Source of the DNA: Rhizobiaceae bacterium
Lineage (GTDB): Bacteria > Pseudomonadota > Alphaproteobacteria > Rhizobiales > Rhizobiaceae
Direction: 5' to 3'
Length of the DNA stretch: 7,549 bases
NCBI GenBank assembly: GCA_004299545.1
Contig: SCRB01000600.1
Span: 1-7,549 of the forward strand
In this document: positions 1-5,684 of the stretch, in pieces
Layout: every line of letters starts with the position of its first letter
Numbering within the stretch: position 1 is the first letter of the stretch
Notes under the pieces: generated by a model
The model's database searches: none
Told to the model about the DNA's origin: nothing
Seen by the model: only the letters and a program-made list of their open reading frames with translations
Program-made: the position numbers and the translations under genes

Positions 1-759
1 TCGGAAACCTGCGTCGGTCGTATCCGCTATCTCGGCGTGATCCTTTACGACGCCGACGGCATCGAGAAGGCTGCTTCCGTCGAGGACGAGCAGGACCTCT
101 ACGAGGCGCAACTGAAGCTTTTCCTCGATCCGAACGATCCGACCGTCGTCGAACAGGCGCGTGCCGACGGCATTGCCGACAACTGGATCGAGGCGGCAAG
201 GCGCTCGCCCACCTACAAGATGGCGGTGGAGTGGAAGATCGCCTTCCCGCTTCATCCTGAATATCGCACGTTGCCGATGGTGTGGTACGTGCCGCCACTT
301 TCGCCCATCCAATCGCACGCTAATGCCGGCGCCATCGAGACGGTCGGAGAAATCCCCGACGTGCGCTCGCTGCGCATCCCGGTGCGCTATCTCGCCAATC
401 TGCTCACCGCCGGCGCCGAAGCGCCGATCGTCTCGGCGCTCGAACGGCTGCTTGCCATGCGCGTCTATTTCCGCCAGCGTCAGCTCGGCGATGGCGACGG
501 CCAGGTAGCACTGGAGCAGGCCGGACTTTCGGCCGCGCAGGCGGAGGAGATGCACCGCTATCTCTCCATTGCCAATTACGAGGACCGCTTCGTCATCCCC
601 ACCAGCCACCGCGAGGATGCGGAGGATGCCTACGGCCTGAAAGGCTCCTGCGGCTTTTCCTTCGGCAATGGCTGCGACTTCGGCCCGCCGCATTCCACCC
701 TCTTTGGCGGCAAGATGGGGCGGCGCAAGCTGAACCCGATGCGGCCGCTCGACACGTGA
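1..759 (+). CDS. narH: Respiratory nitrate reductase beta subunit NarH, C-terminal half (5' end outside window)
   Basis: NarH is the iron-sulfur subunit of the membrane-bound, cytoplasm-facing nitrate reductase NarGHI. It relays electrons from the NarI hemes to the NarG molybdenum site. The open frame runs from base 1, so the gene starts upstream; 252 residues are visible against roughly 510 in the family, meaning the N-terminal ferredoxin-like half with most cluster cysteines is missing. The fragment opens with SETCVGRIRYLG, a strongly conserved NarH block whose Cys (residue 4 here) is probably one of the last cluster ligands. The conserved C-terminal tail follows (GSCGFSFGNGCDFGPPH, then KMGRRKLNPMRP). 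The GTG at 37 is internal, not a start. The stop at 757-759 overlaps the narJ ribosome site (TGAGGA, 757-762), consistent with one operon. The identification rests on recognised family sequence and on narJ and narI following directly. Confidence 0.96.
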   Translation, partial: SETCVGRIRYLGVILYDADGIEKAASVEDEQDLYEAQLKLFLDPNDPTVVEQARADGIADNWIEAARRSPTYKMAVEWKIAFPLHPEYRTLPMVWYVPPLSPIQSHANAGAIETVGEIPDVRSLRIPVRYLANLLTAGAEAPIVSALERLLAMRVYFRQRQLGDGDGQVALEQAGLSAAQAEEMHRYLSIANYEDRFVIPTSHREDAEDAYGLKGSCGFSFGNGCDFGPPHSTLFGGKMGRRKLNPMRPLDT

Positions 760-769
760 GGACCGCGCC

Positions 770-1405
770 ATGCTGACCTTCAAGGCCTTCAGTGCGCTGC
801 TTTCCTACCCGAGCGAGGAGATGCGGCAGGCACTGCCGGAGATCGCCGAGGTGGTGCACGCCTCGCCTCTCGTCGCGGCGCGCGAGCGCGATGCGCTCTC
901 TGCCCTGATCGCGGAGATCGGAGAAGGCGACCTTCTTTCGGCGGAAGAGCGCTATGTCGATCTCTTCGACCGTGGGCGGGCGCTGTCGCTCAACCTGTTC
1001 GAGCATCTGCATGGCGAAGGCCGCGACCGCGGCGCCGCCATGGTCGAATTGAAGGCGCTATATGCCGCCGCCGGGTTCGAGATGGCGACGTCCGAACTGC
1101 CGGACTATCTGCCGGTGGTGCTGGAATATCTGAGCCAGCGCGACGTGGCGGAAGCCCGCGACATGCTCGCCGACTGCGCCCATATCCTGGCCTCCATCGC
1201 CCGCTCGCTGATCGCGCGGCAAAGCCGCTACGCCGCCGTGCTGCAGGCGCTTCTGGCCGTCGCCGGGGAGAAGCCCGTCGATCCGGCCGCTGTGAAGCCG
1301 ACCCGCGAGGAGACCGAGGCACTCGACCGCGACTGGGTGGAACAGCCCGCATTCGCCGGCGCGCCCGATATCTCGACGCCCGCCACCCGCGCCCGCCCAT
1401 CCTGA
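770..1405 (+). CDS. narJ: Nitrate reductase assembly chaperone NarJ
   Basis: NarJ is a cytoplasmic chaperone of the TorD/NarJ family. It binds apo-NarG, supports insertion of the bis-MGD molybdenum cofactor and Fe-S cluster, and holds the complex back until it docks on NarI; it is not part of the finished enzyme. The 211 residues fit the family (E. coli about 236). Recognisable family blocks are YVDLFDRGR (62-70), EHLHGEGRDRG (78-88) and ELPDYLPVVLEYLS (109-122), with a largely helical remainder and a variable Pro/Arg-rich tail. The ATG start is supported by TGAGGA at 757-762, 7 bases upstream, and by a spacing of only 10 bases from the narH stop. narI begins 15 bases after its stop. The order narH-narJ-narI is standard, so the identity is nearly certain. 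Confidence 0.95.
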   Translation: MLTFKAFSALLSYPSEEMRQALPEIAEVVHASPLVAARERDALSALIAEIGEGDLLSAEERYVDLFDRGRALSLNLFEHLHGEGRDRGAAMVELKALYAAAGFEMATSELPDYLPVVLEYLSQRDVAEARDMLADCAHILASIARSLIARQSRYAAVLQALLAVAGEKPVDPAAVKPTREETEALDRDWVEQPAFAGAPDISTPATRARPS

Positions 1406-1420
1406 GAGTGGAGTTTACCG

Positions 1421-2140
1421 ATGCTCACCAATTCCTATGTGAACACGCTGCTCTTCGGCGTCTACCCCTACATCTGCCTAGTCGTACTCCTGATCGGCAG
1501 CCTGATCCGCTTCGATCGCGAGCCCTATACGTGGAAAAGCGATTCCTCACAGATGTTACGCAAGCGCGAATTGCGCCTCGGCTCCAACCTATTCCATTAC
1601 GGAGTGATCATCGTCATCCTCGGCCATTTTGCCGGCTTCCTTGCACCGCACTGGGCGGTCGACTGGGCTCTGAGCCCGGTCGCGCACCAGCTTCTCGCCA
1701 TGGTGATTGGTGGCATTGCCGGATTTACCGCCATCGTTGGCCTGACCATCTTGATCCACCGGCGGCTTGCCGACCCGCGCATTCGGCTAAACAGCCGAAA
1801 ATGGGATATCGCCATCACCTTCATGCTGTGGCTGCAGCTTTTGCTCGGCCTTCTCACCGTGCCGCTTTCGGCCTTTCACATGGACGGCGCACTGTTCGAG
1901 ACCCTGACCAGCTACGTGAAAGGGGTCGTGACACTTGACGGCGGCGCCGCGGCACTGATGTTGCATGTGCCGCTTGCCTACAAGCTGCACATATTGCTGG
2001 GCTTCACGATTTTCCTCGTTTCGCCCTTCACCCGCATGATCCATATCTGGAGCGGCGTAGGGTCGCTCGCCTACCTGTTCCGGCCCTATCAGATCGTGCG
2101 CACGCCGAAGACCCGCGCCAAGGAGCCGGTCCGCTCATGA
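1421..2140 (+). CDS. narI: Respiratory nitrate reductase gamma subunit NarI (di-heme b membrane subunit)
   Basis: NarI is the inner-membrane cytochrome b subunit that oxidises quinol and passes electrons through two b hemes to NarH. The 239 residues (E. coli 225) carry five hydrophobic segments at roughly 10-30, 56-76, 87-111, 128-149 and 185-209. Four histidines fall where the E. coli axial heme ligands H56, H66, H187 and H205 are expected, all shifted by three: H59 and H69 in SNLFHYG...ILGHF, and H190 and H208 in YKLHILLG...RMIHIWS. So both hemes should be bound. The ATG has TGGAG at 1409-1413 with a 7-base spacer. The stop overlaps the next gene's start in ATGA (2137-2140), indicating translational coupling. 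Nothing suggests damage. Confidence 0.96.
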   Translation: MLTNSYVNTLLFGVYPYICLVVLLIGSLIRFDREPYTWKSDSSQMLRKRELRLGSNLFHYGVIIVILGHFAGFLAPHWAVDWALSPVAHQLLAMVIGGIAGFTAIVGLTILIHRRLADPRIRLNSRKWDIAITFMLWLQLLLGLLTVPLSAFHMDGALFETLTSYVKGVVTLDGGAAALMLHVPLAYKLHILLGFTIFLVSPFTRMIHIWSGVGSLAYLFRPYQIVRTPKTRAKEPVRS

Positions 2141-2859
2141 CGGTGACGGTCAATGGCGTCGAAATCATCGCCGGCGCGGACGAGCCGGCACAGTTTGCCG
2201 CGGTGCGCGAGCTTCTGCGGCAACGTGCGGCCGAGATCGGCCTGCTGGAACCGGCGGCAGCCGAGGGCGAGGGGACTGTCGAGGCGGCGATTGAGGCGCT
2301 TCTTTCGCGAGAGGTCGTCACACCCTCGCCAGAGGAAGAAGAATGCAGGCGTTACTACGAGGGCCATCGGCGCGAGTTTCAGAGTGGCGACCTCGTCCAC
2401 GCGCGCCACATTCTCTTCCAGATCACGCCGCAGGTGAATGTGCCGCAGATAAGAGCGCGGGCCGAGCAGACTCTGAACGAATTGCTGGCTGCGCCGGATC
2501 GCTTCGCGGCGCTGGCGCGCGAATTGTCCAACTGCCCTTCGGGCCAGCACGGCGGCAACCTTGGCCAGATCGGGCGTGGGGACACTGTGCTGGAATTCGA
2601 AAAGGCCGTTTTCAAGTTCGGTGCGTCCGGGATTCTTCGCGATATCGTCAAGACGCGCTATGGCTTCCATATTGTAGCCGTCGACCAAAGCATTCCGGGC
2701 AAACCATTGCCGTTCGAGGTCGTGCGCGAGCAGATTGCCGAGCGGCTGCGCATGCACGTCGAGGAAAAGGCGATGCGCCAATATGTGAGCGTCCTCGCGG
2801 CTCGCGCGAAAATCACTGGAGTCGAAGTCAATGCCGCGAACTCTCCGCTCGTTCAGTAG
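2137..2859 (+). CDS. PpiC/parvulin-type peptidyl-prolyl cis-trans isomerase of the nar operon (NifM-like)
   Basis: A 240-residue parvulin-family protein, predicted to catalyse prolyl cis-trans isomerisation. The N-terminal part (1-80) is helical and acidic, resembling the leader domain of NifM/PpiC-like proteins. The rotamase domain spans about 85-185, with VHARHIL (87-93, H88 and H91), FAALARELSNCPSG (123-136), GGNLGQIGRG (139-148) and the terminal YGFHIV block (175-180, H178), the usual parvulin fold positions. A helical tail follows (193-225). No signal peptide or lipobox is visible, so it should be cytoplasmic, unlike PrsA or SurA. Its ATG overlaps the narI stop by 4 bases. Genes of this kind follow narI in several proteobacterial nar operons (for example in Pseudomonas aeruginosa). 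A role in folding or maturing nitrate reductase is inferred from position, not from the sequence. Confidence 0.88.
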   Translation: MTVTVNGVEIIAGADEPAQFAAVRELLRQRAAEIGLLEPAAAEGEGTVEAAIEALLSREVVTPSPEEEECRRYYEGHRREFQSGDLVHARHILFQITPQVNVPQIRARAEQTLNELLAAPDRFAALARELSNCPSGQHGGNLGQIGRGDTVLEFEKAVFKFGASGILRDIVKTRYGFHIVAVDQSIPGKPLPFEVVREQIAERLRMHVEEKAMRQYVSVLAARAKITGVEVNAANSPLVQ

Positions 2860-2917
2860 TATGACCGTCCGTCCATACCCAGAACGCACCTAAACCCCTT
2901 CGGATAAGGACAGATCA

Positions 2918-3190
2918 ATGCTTGGCGACCTCATTGCCCAACTTGACCGTCCTGACGTGACGGCCGGTGTGCTGGCAACGCTCGATCCGGCAGTCAGCGA
3001 AAGCATCGGGCGCCGCGCTGAGGATCTGTCGATGAACCCTGCGGAGTTCGTTACCGGCGCCGTTCGTGAATTCATCGACAGCGCCGACGACGATTTGTGG
3101 TTCCAACTGCTGACGCATATCAGAAAGGCCGATGACCCTGGTCTTGTCGCCGTACAGACGATCCTTCGCTGGGTCGTGACCGAAAGATGA
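2918..3190 (+). CDS. Small hypothetical protein at the end of the nar operon
   Basis: A 90-residue acidic protein that I do not recognise. It has its own ATG preceded by TAAGGA (2905-2910) at a 7-base spacing, and lies 58 bases after the isomerase gene on the same strand with no obvious terminator or strong promoter between, so it is probably the last operon gene. There is no signal peptide, membrane segment or cysteine. Residues about 24-54 (PAVSESIGRRAEDLSMNPAE, then FVTGAVREFID) look like the helical part of a ribbon-helix-helix fold, where an Arg/Glu-rich helix, a short turn with Ser/Met-Asn-Pro and a second helix are typical. The preceding beta strand is not obvious, so this is only a resemblance. 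The rest (55-90) is helical with several tryptophans. It could be a small nar accessory factor or a regulator. Confidence 0.7.
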   Translation: MLGDLIAQLDRPDVTAGVLATLDPAVSESIGRRAEDLSMNPAEFVTGAVREFIDSADDDLWFQLLTHIRKADDPGLVAVQTILRWVVTER

Positions 3191-3549
3191 TTATACCTGT
3201 CGCAGGCCAATGTTCTCTTTGGACCGGAATCACGTTATCAGGTGTCGTGGATCGGGCTCCTGACGAATCCCGGCCACTCTCGCCGAGGGAATGGAGGTCT
3301 GACGATGGTGCCTCTCGGGCCTTCCGAGGGGCCGTCATTGGTTCAAGTTGACGACTGCCGCTCCTGGATGGAGCGCCACCAGATGCAAAGGATGGTGTCG
3401 GCGAGGTCGTCCGTGCCTCATCAGATGCTACATGCTGGCTTGATCTTGCAAGAGTCAGGGTTTTGCGTTGTGGCGAAATTCCCAGAACATCCGACGGGCG
3501 AGTTTCAGCAATAGCGCAACAATCTATGTCCCGCCTGGGTGATTATGTG
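3191..3549. other. Gene-free stretch between the nar operon and the IS remnants
   Basis: I find no convincing gene here. An open frame from a GTG at 3242 to 3514 (90 codons, + strand) has no good ribosome site and a composition rich in Met, Ser, Gln and Arg without recognisable motifs, so I leave it out. A short hairpin at 3311-3331 (8-bp stem with one G-U pair, 5-base loop) lacks a T run, so it is not a standard intrinsic terminator. The nar transcript presumably ends in this stretch. Part of it may be decayed insertion-sequence DNA, since a truncated transposase begins directly after it, but I cannot match it to a family. Confidence 0.5.
3311..3331 (+). other. Short GC-rich hairpin downstream of the nar operon
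   Basis: CCTCTCGG (3311-3318) pairs with CCGAGGGG (3324-3331) around a 5-base loop, with one G-U pair. It lies about 120 bases after the last nar-operon gene. No T tract follows, so it could act as a transcript 3'-end stabiliser or be incidental. Confidence 0.3.
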
Positions 3550-3571
3550 GCGTTCGCCTCCGGCCGAACGC
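3550..3571. repeat. Perfect 7-bp inverted repeat at the IS256 truncation point
   Basis: GCGTTCG (3550-3556) and CGAACGC (3565-3571) form a perfect hairpin with an 8-base loop. Recognisable IS256 transposase homology (FVRNKAIYIA) starts at the right arm, so the hairpin sits at the boundary where the 5' part of the element was lost. It may be incidental or may relate to the deletion event. Confidence 0.4.
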
Positions 3572-4260
3572 TTCGTTCGCAATAAGGCGATTTACATCGC
3601 GCTCGGCATCCTGCCCGACGGCGTGAAGGAGATTCTGGGCATCTGGATCGAGCAGACGGAAGGCGCCAAATTCCGGCTGCGCGTCATGAACGAATTGAAG
3701 AACCGCGGGGCTGCCGACATTCTGATCGCCGTTGTCGACGGCCTGAAGGGCTTTCCAGAGGCCATCAACGCCGTCTTTCCCGTCTTCCCCCAAACCGTCG
3801 TCCAAACCTGCATCGTGCACCTGATCCGCCATTCGCTGGAGTTCGTGTCCTGGAAGACCGCAAGTCCGTCGTGCCGGCGCTGCGCGCGATCTACCGAGCC
3901 AAAGATGCCGAAGCTGGCAGGAAGGCTCTGGAGGACTTCGAGGCCGGCTACTGGGGTCAACGCTATCCGGCAATCACCCAAAGCTGGCGGCGCAACCGGG
4001 ATCATGTCGTTCCCTTCTTCGCCTTCCCCGAAAGCGTTCGCCGCATCATATACACCACGAACCAGATCGAGACGCCGAACTCAAAGCTGCGCCGCGCCGT
4101 GCGCACCCGCGGCCACTTCCTCAATGATGACGCGGCCATGAAACTGCTATACTTGGTGTTGAACCACGCGGCCGAGGAATGAAAACGATCGCCGCACGAA
4201 TGGCTCAAGGCCAAGACCCAGTTCGCCGTCGTCTTCGGCGAGAGGTTCATCAGCCAATGA
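3571..4260 (+). pseudogene. IS256-family transposase remnant (5'-truncated, frameshifted, nonsense-mutated)
   Basis: This is the C-terminal part of a DDE transposase of the IS256 (mutator-like) family. Homology begins near VRNKAIYIALGI and continues through GAKFRLRVMNELKNRG, then DILIAVVDGLKGFPEAINAV, whose Asp is the likely second catalytic residue, then QTCIVHLIRHSLEFVSWK. One G appears to be missing between 3856 and 3857: the reading must move to another frame to continue as DRKSVVPALRAIYRAKDAEA. That frame runs through FFAFPESVRRIIYTTNQIE, with the likely catalytic Glu, and KLRRAVRTRGHF to AAEE. There the expected Trp codon is TGA (4180-4182), and the same frame then continues KRSPHEWLKAKTQFAVVFGE to a stop at 4258-4260. 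About 230 of some 400 residues remain; the N-terminal DNA-binding region and first catalytic Asp are gone. It cannot encode an active enzyme. Confidence 0.88.
3773..3790 (+). repeat. 9-bp near-tandem duplication inside the IS256 remnant
   Basis: GTCTTTCCC (3773-3781) is followed directly by GTCTTCCCC (3782-3790), giving Val-Phe-Pro twice. IS256 relatives, as I recall them, have a single AVFPQT here, so this looks like an in-frame duplication with one later base change. Confidence 0.5.
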
Positions 4261-4271
4261 CCAAACCAGCC

Positions 4272-4297
4272 TCACCTACAGAATTCCTGACAGTCCC
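4272..4297 (+). repeat. Probable right terminal inverted repeat of the IS256 element
   Basis: The 37 bases after the IS256 transposase stop end in ACAGAATTCCTGACAGTCCC (4278-4297). This resembles right ends of IS256-family elements, which commonly finish in a TGACA...CCC pattern shortly after the transposase stop. IS481-type coding homology (WAHAFEYAC) starts immediately after it at 4299. I found no matching left end (expected to begin GGGACTGTCAGG) upstream, in keeping with loss of the left half. Confidence 0.45.
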
Positions 4298-4298
4298 T

Positions 4299-4627
4299 TG
4301 GGCGCATGCCTTCGAATATGCCTGCGCCAGGAAAGACATCGAGCATCGCACGACCAAGGCCAAGCATCCATGGACCAACGGCCAAGTCGAGAGGATGAAC
4401 CGGACTATCAAGGACGCCACAGTCAAGCGCTCAAGCGCTTCCACTACGAGAGCCACGATCCACTCCGACAACACCTCGCCGACTTCGTCGTCGCCTACAA
4501 CTTCGCTGGCAGGCTCAAGACCCTCAAAGGCCTCACGCCCTACGAGTTCATCTGCAAAGCCTGGGCCCCACAGCTTGAACGCTTCACTGTCAGTCCGCTC
4601 CAGCAAATGCCGGGACCAAACAACTAG
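4299..4627 (+). pseudogene. IS481-family transposase remnant (C-terminal third, frameshifted)
   Basis: This is the end of an integrase-core DDE transposase of the IS481 type. The first part reads WAHAFEYACARKDIEHRTTK, then HPWTNGQVERMNRTIKDATV, and contains the last catalytic Glu (codon 4389-4391) in the conserved WTNGQVERMNRTIK motif. An 8-bp tandem duplication (TCAAGCGC at 4423-4430 and 4431-4438) then shifts the frame. After it the protein continues as FHYESHDPLRQHLADFVVAY, then RLKTLKGLTPYEFICKAW, and ends PLQQMPGPNN at the stop 4625-4627, a typical end for this group. About 106 of some 320 residues remain, without the N-terminal helix-turn-helix and the two catalytic Asp residues. The missing front part is not seen on the other side of the IS256 remnant. 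Confidence 0.86.
4423..4438 (+). repeat. Perfect 8-bp tandem duplication disrupting the IS481 remnant
   Basis: TCAAGCGC occurs twice in direct succession. Removing one copy restores a continuous IS481 transposase reading (TVKR followed by FHYESHD), so the duplication is the exact cause of the frameshift. It looks like replication slippage in a gene no longer under selection. Confidence 0.85.
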
Positions 4628-5018
4628 ACTCGTTCCGACGGGCCCGTGACGATGAAGCTGCGAGCCGCCGCGTAGCCCCGACCATATGCAGGCCGAGCGG
4701 GAACCGGAAATAAAACTAAACCGCGTGAGCGACGAACTCGGCGGGAAAAGCGGCGGCGACGATCGAGCGGATCGTCGGGCGGCTTTTAACATGCCCCACG
4801 CCGCGAACCGTCATCGGCCGCCAGTGAGCTCTTAACTTTACGGCGCCAAGCCGAAAGTTCGAAAGCGCCTGACTTCAACACGCCGAATGAAGAAGAGCCG
4901 CAATATCCCGCCCACGGAACGGAAAGACGGCATGCGGCGGTCTGCCCCGGATATGGATGCGGCCACTCGCGATTGCCCGCGATGGAAGCACCCTACGGCC
5001 GCCGTTCGGCGATCCGGC
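4628..5018. other. Gene-free stretch between the IS481 remnant and the MarR gene
   Basis: No credible gene is seen in about 390 bases. The short open frames on both strands (for example 4887-5108 + and 4838-5026 -) have no recognisable motif or convincing ribosome site. The only notable structure is an imperfect hairpin at 4746-4787. The outer end of the IS481 element probably lies near the start of this stretch, but I could not identify it. Confidence 0.5.
4746..4787. terminator. Imperfect bidirectional terminator-like hairpin
   Basis: AAAAGC (4746-4751) pairs with GCTTTT (4782-4787). Inside it lies a perfect 8-bp stem, CGACGATC (4757-4764) with GATCGTCG (4770-4777), closed by a 5-base loop, and the two stems are separated by a partly paired internal loop. 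The A tract on one side and T tract on the other would suit an intrinsic terminator in both directions. It could end transcription from the IS remnants rightward or from the MarR gene leftward, about 230 bases beyond the MarR stop. The interrupted stem lowers confidence. Confidence 0.42.
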
Positions 5019-5591
5019 TCACGCAATCATTTTGGAAATGAGCGAGAAGAGATTCTTGCGTTCGTCATCATCCAGATTCCGCAGCATATTTTCGTTATGC
5101 TTCCGTAACATCCTCTTGACGCTCGCGGCCATCTTGCGTCCCTCCGCAGTGAGATTGAGAATCTGATAGCGCCGGTCGTCGGCCATGCGGCGTCGTTCGA
5201 CCCATCCACGTTCCTCGAGTTTTGTCGAGATTCCAACCATCGTTGATTGATCGGTGCTAAGCGCCGCGGCCAGCATGTTCTGCGTCAGGTTATTGTTATG
5301 GAACAGAATGATAAGCGCGGCGCTTTCGACCGGGCGCAAATCGCCAAGATGGTCCGAAAATGACTTCAGAAGAGAAATCTGAAGACGTCGCAACCAGAAA
5401 CCTACCAGGCTCGTGAGATCACCGTACCCGATATTTTCGATCGGACGAAGGCTCTCTTTTTGCAGGCCTGTCTCCTTCCTGTTTCGAGGTTGCCCGATCA
5501 CGGCAGATTTATGACCCGATGTCTTCGCAGCGATCGGCTTTGAGGGCTTCGCCAAGGTGGCCTTTCGGGCGGTTTTGCTCATCAGCGACAC
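5019..5591 (-). CDS. MarR-family transcriptional regulator with a basic N-terminal extension
   Basis: A 190-residue winged-helix regulator of the MarR family, which usually bind a palindromic operator as dimers and are released by small phenolic or aromatic ligands. Residues about 55-100 form the dimerisation helices. The wHTH covers about 102-151 (LTQNMLAAALSTDQSTMVGI as recognition helices, then KLEERGWVERRRMADDRR with the wing, then LNLTAEG). The C-terminal helices (152-190) complete the dimer interface. Residues 1-50 form an unusual Lys/Ala/Ser-rich, probably disordered extension, making it longer than the typical 140-160. A GTG start at 5591 is preferred because GGAAAG (5605-5600 on the minus strand) lies 8 bases upstream; an in-frame ATG at 5582 is the alternative. 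The gene is divergent from the RidA-family gene 93 bases away and probably controls it and itself. Confidence 0.9.
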   Translation of the reverse strand: MSLMSKTARKATLAKPSKPIAAKTSGHKSAVIGQPRNRKETGLQKESLRPIENIGYGDLTSLVGFWLRRLQISLLKSFSDHLGDLRPVESAALIILFHNNNLTQNMLAAALSTDQSTMVGISTKLEERGWVERRRMADDRRYQILNLTAEGRKMAASVKRMLRKHNENMLRNLDDDERKNLFSLISKMIA

Positions 5592-5599
5592 TCGTGCAT

Positions 5600-5605
5600 C
5601 TTTCC
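5600..5605 (-). promoter_or_regulatory. Ribosome binding site favouring the GTG start of the MarR gene
   Basis: GGAAAG on the minus strand is 8 bases from the GTG at 5591, but 17 bases from the in-frame ATG at 5582. The spacing therefore favours the GTG. Confidence 0.5.
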
Positions 5606-5614
5606 GAAATCAAG

Positions 5615-5642
5615 TTGCGGTCCAAATCATTCATGCTGTAAT
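5615..5642 (+). promoter_or_regulatory. Candidate sigma-70-type promoter of the RidA-family gene
   Basis: TTGCGG (5615-5620) could serve as a weak -35 box. After 16 bases comes TGTAAT (5637-5642), a 5-of-6 match to TATAAT, preceded by TGC, which makes an extended -10. Transcription would start near 5649, leaving a leader of about 36 bases before the ATG at 5685. The AATCATT half-sites overlap this promoter. Confidence 0.45.
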
Positions 5643-5663
5643 CATTTTAGCAACAAATGATTT
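5624..5663. promoter_or_regulatory. Probable MarR operator: three AATCATT half-sites, two of them as an inverted repeat
   Basis: AATCATTT (5640-5647) and AAATGATT (5655-5662) form a perfect 8-bp inverted repeat with a 7-base spacer, giving a palindrome of 23 bases, a size typical of MarR-family operators. A further copy, AAATCATT (5624-5631), is in direct orientation with the first and also matches the inverted arm over 8 bases (5656-5663). The sites lie in the spacer, on the -10 box and just past the expected start of the candidate ridA promoter, suiting repression by the divergently encoded MarR protein. The assignment is inferred from position and symmetry. Confidence 0.6.
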
Positions 5664-5684
5664 CCACCATAAAGGAGATGCTCC

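Noticed and set aside
37..759. narH as a complete 240-residue protein starting at GTG 37
   Set aside because: The frame is open from base 1 and the residues before it (SETCVGRIRYLG) are conserved NarH sequence, so the gene is truncated by the window edge.
2089..2889. Long 266-codon minus-strand open frame opposite the PpiC gene
   Set aside because: It is a shadow of a high-GC gene; the plus-strand frame has clear parvulin motifs and operon coupling.
3242..3514. A 90-codon open frame after the nar operon
   Set aside because: It has a GTG start, no clear ribosome site and no recognisable motif, and lies in a rearranged region. Kept only as a note in the gene-free stretch.
3571..4627. Transposase genes as functional or programmed-frameshift genes
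   Set aside because: Both lack their N-terminal halves and most catalytic residues, and the breaks (lost base, stop codon, 8-bp duplication) lack slippery-site features.
4887..5108. Short open frame upstream of the MarR stop
   Set aside because: Low-complexity basic translation, partly overlapping the MarR gene on the other strand, with no motif.
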